Assembly: GCA_963556495.2 (NCBI GenBank)
Contig: OY747721.1
Coordinates: 10,611,649-10,675,648 of the forward strand
DNA: 64,000 nt
From: Valencia hispanica
Lineage: Eukaryota; Chordata; Actinopteri; Cyprinodontiformes; Valenciidae
Reading direction: 5' to 3'
The notes under the pieces were generated by a model that searched no databases, was not told the DNA's origin, and was given only the letters and a program-made list of their open reading frames with translations. Position 1 is the stretch's first letter; each line of letters opens with the position of its first letter. Of this stretch, positions 10,901 through 22,900 are shown in pieces. The translations under genes and the position numbers were made by a program.

Positions 10901-13900
10901 GGGTCAAAAATAACACAGAGGTTCTCTACGTTATTACTGGGGCCAATTTAATGCCATCCAGATGAAGTGATGAAGCTACAAAACTGACCTTCCTTTGAGC
11001 AAATTGAGTTTCTGGAGCATCACATTTGTGGGGTCAATTAAATGCTCAAAATGGCCAGAAAAAGAGAACTTTCATCTGAAACTCGACAGTCTATTCTTGT
11101 TCTTAGAAATGAAGGCTATTCCATGCGAGAAATTGCTAAGAAATTGAAGATTTCCTACAACGGTGTGTACTACTCCCTTCAGAGGACAGCACAAACAGGC
11201 TCTAACCAGAGTAGAAAAAGAAGTGGGAGGCCGCGTTGCACAACTGAGCAAGAAGATAAGTACATTAGAGTCTCTAGTTTGAGAAACAGACGCCTCACAA
11301 GTCCCCAACTGGCATCTTCATTAAATAGTACCCGCAAAACACCAGTGTCAACATCTACAGTGAAGAGGCGGCTGCGGGATTCTGGGCTTCAGGGCAGAGT
11401 GGCAAAGAAAAAGCCATATCTGAGACTGGCCAATAAAAGAAAAAGATTAAGATGGGCAAAAGAACACAGACATTGGACAGAGGAAGACTGGAAAAAAGTG
11501 TAGTGGACGGATGAATCCAAGTTTGAGGTGTTTGGATCACAAAGAAGAACGTTTGTGAGACACAGAACAACTGAAAAGATGCTGGAAGAATGCCTGACGC
11601 CATCTGTTAAGCATGGTGGAGGTAATGTGATGGTCTGGGGTTGCTTTGGTGCTGGTAAGGTGGGAGATTTGTACAGGGTAAAAGGGATTCTGAATAAGGA
11701 AGGCTATCACTCCATTTGCAATGCCATGCCATACCCAGTGGACAGCGCTTGATTGGAGCCAATTTCATCCTACAACAGGACAATGACCCAAAACACTTTC
11801 ACATTCTATCGGTAATGGAGTGGCCAGCGCAGTCACCAGATTTGAACCCCATTGAGCTGTTGTGGGAGCAGCTTGACCGTATGGTACGCAAGAAGTGCCC
11901 ATCCAACCAATCCAAATTGTGGGAGCTGCTTCTAGAAGCGTGGGGTGCAATTTCTCCAGATTACCTCAACAAATTAACAGCTAGAATGCCAAAGGTCTGC
12001 AATGCTGTAATTGCTGCAAATGGAGGATTCTTTGACGAAAGCAAAGTTTGATGTAAAAAAAATCTTATTTCAAATACAAATCATTATTTCTAACCTTGTC
12101 AATGTCTTGACTCTATTTTCTATTCATTTCACAACGTATGGTGGTGAATAAGTGTGACTTTTCATGGAAAACACAAAATTGTTTGGGTGACCCCAAACTT
12201 TTGAACGGTAGTGTATATTAGCACAACTGTAAACCTACCAAGACAAGGCCGTCCACCTAAACTCACAGGCCGAACAAGGAGAGCGCTGATCAGAAATGCA
12301 GCCAAGAGGCCCATGGTGACTCTGGACGAGCTGCAGAGATCTACAGCTCAGGTGGGGGAATCTGTCCATAGGACAACTATTAGTCGTGTACTGCACAAAG
12401 TTGGCCTTTATGGAAGAGTGGCAAGAAGAAAGCCATTGTTAAAAGAAAACCATAAGAAGTCCCGTTTGCAGTTTGCCACAAGCCATGTGGGGGACACAGC
12501 ACACATGTGGAAGATGGTGCTCTGGTCAGATGAGACCAAAATGGAAATTTTTGGCCAAAATGCTATGTGTGGTGGAAAACTAACACTGCACATCACTCTG
12601 AACACACCATCCCCACTGTCAAATATGGTAGCGGCCGCATCATGCTCTGGGGGTGCTTCTCTTCAGCAGGGACAGGGAAGCTGGTCAGAGTTGATGGGAA
12701 GATGGAAGGAGGCAAATACAGGGCAATTTTGGAAGAAAACCTCTTGGAGTCTGCAAAAGACTTGAGACTGGGGCGGAGGTTCACCTTCCAGCAGGACAAC
12801 GACCCTAAACATAAAGCCAGGGCAACAATGGAATGGTTTAAAACAAAACATATCCATGTGTTAGAATGGCCCAGTCAAAGTCCAGATCAAAATCCATTCG
12901 AGAATCTGTGGCAAGATCTGAAAACTGCTGCTCACAAACACTGTCCATCTAATCTGACTGAGCTGGAGCTGTTTTTTAAAGAAGAATGGGCAAGAATTTC
13001 AGTCTCTAGATGCGCCAAGCTGGTGGAGACATACCCTAAAAGACTGGCAGCTGTAATTGCAGCAAAAGGTGGTTCTACAAAGTATTGACTCAGGGGGCTG
13101 AATAATTACGCACACCCCACTTTTCAGTTATTTGTAAAAAATGTTTGGAATCATGTATGATTTTCGTTCCACTTCTCACGTGTACACCACTTTGTATTGG
13201 TCTTTCACGTGGAATTCCAATAAAATTGATTCATGGTTGTGGCTGTAATGTGACAAAATGTGGAAAAGTTCAAGGGGGCCGAATACTTTTGCAAGCCACT
13301 GTATATAGTTAAATGTTACTGTTGTGGGGCTTAGGCAGGCCTCCAAATGCACATACTCCAAAAAAACAAACAAAAAAAACCTCAATAAATGGAACTTGGG
13401 GCATCAGCAAAAAGGGGCAGGTGCCGTAGTACAGATTTGTTTAATTGTGTAATGAAGAGCCAAGTCCTCTGAACTGATAAATAATTGAACAAATACCAAA
13501 ATTAATAATTCCCTAATTTAGGATTTTTAACTTAACAGTTGTAATTTTCTACATTTTCAGTGTGGGAGAATTCTACTAGATTAAAAAAATACAACTTTAA
13601 CTCTTTTTGCACATCTTTACTATGGGTGCCAATCAATGTTGAGAATACTGTGAAATACTCTAGTAACACTGAATTTATTGAATCCTCATCTTGTACTACC
13701 TTGTGTATCCACGCTGCAGATCTTGGCCTTCAGCTCGGGTATCTTCCCAATGAGTCTATCAGGTGAGGAGTACGTTAGAGTCCTTTGAGGATTTCCAGTG
13801 ATATTATTCAGCTCCCCCTTCAGTCTTTCCGGTCCGACCCCGATCAAGAAGATCTCTCTATCTCGTGCATATTTTGAGGCCTCAACCACATCATCATCAG

Positions 13901-16900
13901 CAGGAGTGGAGGTAAGCAGCACCACCACGCGTGGCAGGTCATCTGAGACGTCTGCAAAGACCGGCTCACTCACAAAGCCGTGACGGGTCACGTATCGGAG
14001 CGCCTGGCCTGTCAGAGTCAAGCCACCAGGTGGTTTAAGTACATCCAAAGCCATGAGGAGACTCCTCGTGTTTCCTTTAAATTTCCCAACCTGGGCTTCC
14101 ACGCTGGTCTTTCCACCGAACACAGCCAGGCCAACTTTACTGGGGCTGTCGGAGCCGATGACTGTCTGCAGGAAGCGCTTTAAGAAGGATTTAAGACGGA
14201 TGAAGTCTTCTAAAGTGAGCGTAGCAGAGCCCTCCAGCAGGAACAGCAAATCAATGGAGCAGTCCAAGGATAAAGCAGGCGCTGAGGAAGGATTTCATGT
14301 TAAATTAGTTTGATATCTGCAGAGCGACAACAAGACTGAGCTGGGGATTATACTGACCACAGTGTGGGTCTGATCCATAGCCGGGTGGACACACACAGCG
14401 GTAGCGCTCGAGACCTTCTGATACACAGGTTCCCCCGTTCAGACAGGGCTGAGAGTCACAGGGATCTAACAATGACAAGGAGATGAAATAGAAATGAGAG
14501 AGATGGTTAGTGCCATTAAAGAGGGTAAAACAGCAGCAGGAGACAAAGAAAGGGGAGGATAACTTCACCTGAACAAATGGTCCTATGGCAAACTGTCTTG
14601 TGTCTCCTGTAAACTTTACTGTACCTGCAAAACACATGATTGTGCTTCACTAACTTGCATTAGTTAAAGCAGCAGGTTTGTGTTGGTCTACCACATAAAA
14701 TCACAATAATACTGACAAAATTGAAGATTTTAAGAGATAAGAAAACTTTTGGAAGGCACTGGAGTCAGAAATAGTTTTCGAATCCATAATTACATTTTGC
14801 AGCAAGAAAATCTAACAGTGAAGGGTTTTTTTGAGTGGAAAAAACGTTCACGCAAACTTACCTGTAGTAAGGGCAGAGAGATGTATATGGGGAATATCCC
14901 TTGGAGCCTTTCCAGCACATGAAATTCCCCTGTAGCTCTTTCACAGTCTCTAGCGTCTTCCTCTCACAGGGGAAGGACTCTGCCTGACATCCTGGAGGAC
15001 AAGATGAGACACGACATGAGGCAAAACAGTCTGGATCGGTTGATGAAAGTGAGGAGACACGAAGATGGGCGACATCTAACCAAAGGAGGGAGAATAGAAA
15101 GCAATTCACTTCAGAAAGGACTCTCACCTGCAGGTGTAGCGTTGCAGAAAGAGAACATGCTCAGCGTTGTGTACAGGCCATTAACAGCATCCTGGAAATG
15201 CTCCGCATAGAAGACATGACTTTCCACTGGCTCACTGGCAAGCGCATGTAGTTCTTCCCATCTGCAAAACAGACTGAGTTAGTTGTTTCTGAAACCTCAC
15301 GGCAAATTACCACACGTGCTTTAAGGTATCTTTACAAGCAAGTACTACTTCGCAATCCTCGTCCTTACTTGGGGTACCGCAAGCCGACCGCAAATAAGAC
15401 CACGCCCTTTTCTTTCAGCTGTGCAGCTGCCTGGAGTACGCTGCCCTGAGACCTTCCATCAGACAGAAGGATGGCGGCCCGGGAGACAGTGGAGGAGTTA
15501 CGGCCACCCAGAAAACCTTTTCTCAGGATGTATTTCAGAGCCAGGCCTGTCTGAGTGCTGCCTCCTCTGAGAAGAGAAGGTTTTAAGCAGAATTATTATA
15601 AACCAGTGAAGTTACAAAAAATATACTGTATGACAGATCAGCAGCAAAAAAATAAGCTTGCTTTCTATTTTCATTTTTGTGAAAGGGGAAATATCTTCAT
15701 CCATTCATCCATCCATCTTCTTCTGCTTATCTGAGCTGAAGATCGGTTCCAGGAGGTAAACCGAGGATCCCCCTTCCCGGAAACACCCTCCAGTTTAGTC
15801 TGGAGGATCCCAAAGTGATCCCAGGCCAGAGCCAGACGGGATATACTGTATATTGTCTCCGGTGTGTTCTGGGTCTTGAACCACCTCAACTGACTTTCAA
15901 TGTGGAGAAGTAGGAACTTTACTTCGAGCTCCTCAACCTATCTCTAAGGCCAACCAACCTACGGAGAAAGCTGATTTCGATTGCTCATATCAGGAATCTT
16001 ATCTTTTATTTATATAAATTCATTTTTAAGGCATGTTTGTATCTCAAATTCTTGGTAAAAGAACAGAACAGTTTCACAATCTAAGTTCAATTTTAAAAAG
16101 CAAAAGTGAAAATATTTTGAAACCAGAAAACATCTTCTAAAGTCACAGTCAATCTATCCATTGTATTTTAAAGTAGATCAAGTTAGAAATGTTATTTTTT
16201 TAGGTACTTTTTTGCTGCAAAAGCTGCCTTTTAAGATACGCCCCTATAAAACAGAAAGACACAACCATATATGAATGCTGATATGTTGTCTGGAACTGTA
16301 AAAGAAAACGGAATGTTTTCTTGACAGAAACACTTTTGTAATAGAAACATGTCAAATGGATGTGTGGCTGCTTGCTGGCAACACAAAAAGGAACAGAGTT
16401 GGTATCTTGGCTTGAAGGGGAAGGAACTGAGCCAAACTAAAAGTAGTCGCACACTCACACACCTGTATGCAATCTTCTTTAAGTGTTTCTTCAGCTCCTG
16501 TTTGGTGGAGTACGAGTCCAAAGAAACCTCGAGCCGAGGAACGGAGCCAAACTGAATCAAACCAACTCGTACCTGCACAAAGCCAGAGAAAACGGGATGC
16601 AGATCTACATGATATAAAGCGCGAGTATGAAAGGATGTTTGTGCGCAAAACAAACCTTATCCGGAGCAACGTCTAGGGCATCACAAAGCTTGACTGCGTA
16701 ATGTTTGGACCTCTCAAAGGTGCCCTTCCCGATGCTGTAGGAACCATCCACGAGAAAGAGGATGTCTATGACTGCTGAGCACTGCATCACTTCCCATGAA
16801 CACAAAAACACACAAAAATGGTTGCTTCGTAGACCGTGACATAATTCCTAGCATTGTCTCGGCATTCCTGCATTAAATCAACTTCCTAATACATTTGTTT

Positions 16901-19900
16901 TCATTTCGAGCTCCAGTAAGCAGTGATGCTGCTGTGATTGGGCTGTTGACAATAAAGAGAGCCTTTAACATCAATAACATTGGCCAGTTTTTCTTTTATC
17001 AAGGTTAATGAAGTCCATGTCTGGTGTTTTTATCACTCTGCGATATAGAAATTAAATAAAACTACCCATAGATTAAGAAGATTCTTTCCGAGGCATTTTT
17101 CATATGTATCGGGAGTTTTAAGTAGATAAAAATAGAAATAATCTACACTCAGCCAGTCATGACAAAACTCAAAAAAACTCTTATTTATGTTTTCTTAAAA
17201 AAGTACAAAACAATGTGTTTTCATTGACCAATGTCAGCTTATTTATAAAATCTAAACTAATGTAGAAATTTCATCTAGACAATTAATAAAAAATTATTTG
17301 TAGAGGTAACAAAGGCCAGTTTACTGAATAATTATTATTTGATAACAGATAATGGTGTCAAGATTGAGTAAAAGTAGTATGAGGCAAAGATTTACACCTT
17401 GATCTGGAGCCTGAACAATGGAGCAAAAGCATTAATTGTTTCTGCATTCTCATTAATTTACTAAGCTTATATTATTCTCCTAAATCAGCAAAAATAAACA
17501 CATACAGATTGAACTTTAAAATTAAATTCCTAAAATAATTGCTCAAATTCTGCACATCTCTCTTCATTAATGGTGTGAGCATCATCTGGCTACATTAGTT
17601 TTTTCCCCACAATTCAAAAACATGGATGTTGGAAATCGTCGTTGTGCATCTTCTCTATCTGATCCCCAATTTGTGTCGAACACCACTAATAGGCACATAG
17701 TCGGCCATTAATAATCAAAGAACTTAAAATGTATAAACACCAAGGCTAATGTAGGATAAATTCCAAGGGAGAGAGGAAATCTCTGAACAATAAGGCCAGA
17801 ATTGTAATTCATTTTAAGATGTTTGTGACAGTTGATTTGAACTAGGAAGCCATAGTGATGAAAACAGCCCTTCCTAAAAATACAAATATGAAAGAATATA
17901 AAGAATTTGAATTGAAGCTTTGTGTTTTTCTCACATGTAATACTTTCCAACCTCTTTAGAAATTAGGTTATGTGTGTTTTAGTTGGATGCCATTTAACTT
18001 ATCCTCTACTAGTTGTTTTCTACATTTGTAAGTTTTATATTTTACCACACATTTGTTTATTTTACAGCATTTAATACTCACTTCCTGCTGCTGAGTTAAT
18101 TTTTCCTATGTTCTCATGGCTGGTTTGGATTTCCTGCACAGAGGCAACCTGTGGGACTGGGAGGGACAAGGGACATGAAGATCAGGGTAATGATCAAATC
18201 TGCAACTGCACATGTAACATAGCACTAACATTCTTCAGACATTTGTGACTGAACCATAATTTTCCCAAAATGGTGACCTGGTCTCTCACCCACCCACTGA
18301 TAAAGAAAGAGAGAGAAAAAACAACAAATATTTAGCAGGGTAAGTACCCTTTGCATTGTTGTGGACACAATTATCTGCGCTTTAATTCAGAATTTATTTA
18401 CTATAGTGATTTCCAATGCGTTTTGTGGATAGTGTCACATTACAGAATTATTCTGAAACATGTTTTAGCTAAATTCTTCTTTTAATTAATCAAATCAAAA
18501 TAGGCCATATTGTGAAAGGTAAGATATGTTAAGTGTGTAAACATTTAAACACAAGAGGTACAAAATCCTTCACACTCGTGGCTTCGTGTTTTGTTAGCAA
18601 GCCCAGTCTCAGGTCTTCTTGGTTGTGTCCCATTCTTCTCTGCACATTTTCTTAAGCTCTGTCGACTTTGATGGCATCAGTAAAAGTTCATATTTCGATC
18701 TTTCCATACATGTTCGATTACTTTAAGTCCAAGCTCTGGCTGAGGGACTCAAAGATGTTCACGGGTTGCTGCTAAAGCCCACTTCTAAAGACGCTTCCAA
18801 GGTGCATCGCTGCCTGTCACCTTGCTTTCTGATTGGCTATGTCACATTCAACAGGCTGTTGTCTTCTTGACACACCACACACGTTGCAATATTGGGCCCA
18901 GACAATCCAATATGTTGAATATCACCAATTTGTGATCGGAGCGGTCCTGACATCTTTCCAAGCAGACCAGAGCACTCTGTACACACCACACACGGCAGGA
19001 ATATCTGTTAGGATTTTTTTAAGAGCCATCCCGGTAATCAGGGGGCTGTCGGAAGGGGAGAATCGGCTAAATTAAAGAAGAATATAGCTGAAAATCGGCC
19101 TAAAAATCCTGTCACGTGTACCAGGCCTTAGACTGTATAACCATCGCTGCTCCCAACAAACCTAATAAAACCAGGAAAGTAGAGCACATCACCCCAGTTC
19201 TAAAGTCCTTACACTGGCTCCCTGTAGCTCAGAGAATTAGACTTCAAAATACTTTTACTAGTTTATAAATCATTGAATGGCTTAGCACCAAAATATGTTG
19301 AAGACCTGCTGGTTACTACAGTATACCAACCCCCCAGACCACTCAGGTCCTCTAATTCCAGTCTATTCAACATCCCTAGAATTAGAAACAAACATGGAGA
19401 AGCAGCTTTTAGTTTCTATGCTCCTCTAATCTGGAACAAACTTCCAGAAAACTGCAAAGCTGCTGAAACACTGAGTTCTTTTAAATCACAACTAAAAATT
19501 CATCTGTTTAGAGCTGCCTTTGATTAATGCTTTGTTGTATCATGTTTTGTGTATTCTTCTTGTTTTTACTGCTGTTTTTACATTATATACTTTGATGAAT
19601 CTGTGCATGCTTCTTGCTTTATTGCTGTTTTTACTTTAAATGCTCTGTCTGGGTTTTACTGCTATTTTTATTTTACCACTTAATCATGTAAAGCACCTTG
19701 AATTACCTTGTTGTTGAAAGTGTGCTATACAAATAAAATTGCCTTGCCTTGCTTAATATTGTTTACATCCTTGCAGTATTTTGCACTGTTTATCTCACTT
19801 TAAGTAATATTTCTGCTGCTCTTATTTGCACATCTGTTTTTCACAGTTTAATTTTTTAACTTCTTGTAAATAGCACATTTACTTTTTAATGCACAACTAC

Positions 19901-22900
19901 ACATCCACATTCTGTAAATATTTTTTCTAATTAACCTACTCAGTTGCACATTCAAATCTGAGTATGCCACTTTATCTTTAATAATACTTTTAATAATTCT
20001 TTTCTATTCTATCTCAAGGATAACCACTGGAAATCAGATGCACATGAGCTCACTTTCAAGGGCAAACTTGAAGTTCTCCCATCTTTTTCTTATCTCTATG
20101 TTATGTCATAACAAAAGGTGTGTATACTGTATACCTATATTTAAAAGTTTATATTTCTTTTTTAAATTTACAAAAATGTCTTGAAGATGTGTTTCACGTT
20201 TTTATGAATAGATATCTTTTTTCTATCTTTTAATGAAAACTGTGTCAAAATTAGTTCAAAGTCTGTAATGTGACATAATGGGAACAAAGTATAGGGGGGT
20301 GCGAACACTTGTGTAATTTAATGTGCAATTTGATAAATGAAAGCTACATAAAAATGATCACATAAAGCACCTTTCTCCATGTAAACTCTAAACATAATGT
20401 TACTGTTTGTAACAGCAAAAATACATATGTATATATTCGATGCTTTCCACTATGCCAACACATATTCCCACTTGATCTCTTCTGCATAATTAATTACTGA
20501 ATACTAATTTAAATGGACAAGTAATTGTTTTGCTCCATTCACTGAGAGGACATTATTCTATTTATGCACATTTGAAGGAGGGGCTGGATGAAGAGCCTGT
20601 AATTTACTGCAAACATGCCTTGGTTTCCTTCTGGCAACTATGGAGCACGAAAATCTGAATGCATTTTTTCACACAATCAGATTCCACAACTTCTTTTCCT
20701 CAACTACAACACTTTGCTTGTAAAGCTTGAGGCTATCTGTCTCTTTTCAGGAGCACACAAAATGCTAAAAAAAAGAAACATAAAATAAAGTTTAAATACA
20801 ATTCAATTCAATTCAGTTTATTTATATAGCGCCAATTCACAACAGATGTCATCTCAAGGCACTTAACAAGAAGTCATTTCAATACAATTATACAAACATT
20901 CCAATCAGTTAAAAAGTTTCCTATTTAAGGAATCCCAGCAGATTGCGTCAGTCATTGGCGTGAGGTTGGGCAGATTTCCAACCACAGCAATCCTTCAGCG
21001 ATCCCTCATACTGAGCAAGCATGTAGCGACAGTGGAGAGGAAAAACTCCCCTTTAACAGGAAGAAACCTCCAACAGAACCAGGCTCAGTAGGAGCGGCCA
21101 TCTGCCACGACCGTCTGGGGGTTTGAGAAGACAGAGCAGAACACAGAAGGAACAGAAGATCCGATATAAGAGAACTTTCTATGTTACAGAAAGTAAAAAG
21201 TTGATAACAGGACACAGTGGATGTTCAGTTACTGAGAGGATCATCCCAGTCGATGCCCCCCGTCCAACAGGGCATTGCAGCCAAGCAGGATACCAGACCA
21301 GGTGTATCTTCGATGGGGAGAAAAACACTGAGAGAAAACAAAGTTAACAGTCGAAATAACAGAATGTACTGTAATACAACTGGAGAGTAGTAGGAGAAAA
21401 GGAAGTAGCAGAGTGAAGAAAATTGGTAAGTCTGTCCTCCAGCAGTCTAAGCCTATAGCAGCATAACTACAGAGATAGCTCAGGATGACCTAAGCCACTC
21501 TAACTATAAGCTTTATCAAAAAGGAAAGTTTTAAGCCTGGCCTTAAAAGTAAACAGAGTGTCTGCCTCACGGACTAAAGCTGGGAGCTGGTTCCACAGGA
21601 GAGGAGCCTGATAACTAAAAGATCTGCCTCCCATTCTACTTTTAGAGATCCTAGGAACTACAAGTAAACCTGCAGTCTGAGAGCGAAGTGCTCTGTTGGG
21701 AACATATGGAACAATTAGATCTCTGATGTATGATGGAGCTTGATTATTAAGGGCTTTGTATGTAAGAAGAAGGATCTTAAATTCTATTCTGGATTTAACA
21801 GGGAGCCAATGAAGGGAAGCTAAAACAGGAGAAATGTGATCTCTCTTTTTAATATTCATCAGAACTCTTGCTGCTGCATTTTGGATCAACTGAAGGCTTT
21901 TAATGGCATTTTGTGGACTTCCTGATAGTAAAGAATTACAGTAGTCCAGCCTTGAGGTAACAAATGCATGGACTAGTTTCTCAGCATCCAACTACCAACT
22001 AGGAGCATCCAGCATCCAAATACCAACTAGGAGTTGAGGTCAGGGGGAAGTACACAACATGGGTAATTTTTAGGGAAAACCCCTTTGCTTGCTGGTGTAG
22101 ATTCTCAGTCATCCAGGACAAAGTAGTCTTCAGAGCTTTAAGTGAAGGCAACTAGACTTCTCTTGTTATCTTGAAGATGTTTCACCTCTCATCCAAAAAG
22201 CTTCTTCAGTTCTGAAACTTAGGTTGGAAGTGTCAGGCTTATAAAATGTAATCAGGAACGATTCACACTAATAGGGCAAGAGAGACCACTAACAAGGCCA
22301 TTGTTGTCATCTAAAAAAAATTAAAGCCAAAGATGTCCTGGTTTTCTCTGGAGATGGTGCGCTGCAGAGAAAGAACAATGCTCCTGAGGTATACAGGTGA
22401 AAAGCTAGTCAAACTGCCATCAAGCAGAAACCAAGCGTGCTTCCAAAAAACAGGAAGTCTAGAAAACCATACCCAGAATAACAGGGACGAGCTTGGTGCA
22501 AGACTTGGAGCAAAGCCCAACCACCAGAACAATGAACAAAGACAGAGATCTGACAGCATGAATAAAGGCTAGGATCTAATTAAACGGAATGCTAATTAAG
22601 CTGAATCCCTGCAGTAGAAAAAGGAAAAAAAAAACATTACATAAAGATTATATCATTTGTTTTAAAATATTGTTTTTATACAGATTAACTACACTGTCCG
22701 TGACATTTCTTTCCGAAATGCCATCTACCATCAGTTCAGGTGAATAATAGAGACACTGATAATTAGAGGGAAGCACCACCTGCAAGCCAGCAGCCTGCTC
22801 CCATCTCTTCACAGCACTGACCCCTTTCATATGCCCCTGATTCCAACATCATTCCAGCCTCAAAGTGAAAGTTTAGGGGCCAGGGTGGGCAGCTTTTTCA

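Noticed and set aside
18082..18148. Shorter form of VWA2 exon 2 using the AG at 18149-18150
   Set aside because: It would break frame with the signal-peptide exon; the acceptor at 18157-18158 keeps phase and gives [11 protein letters not shown], which aligns with human.
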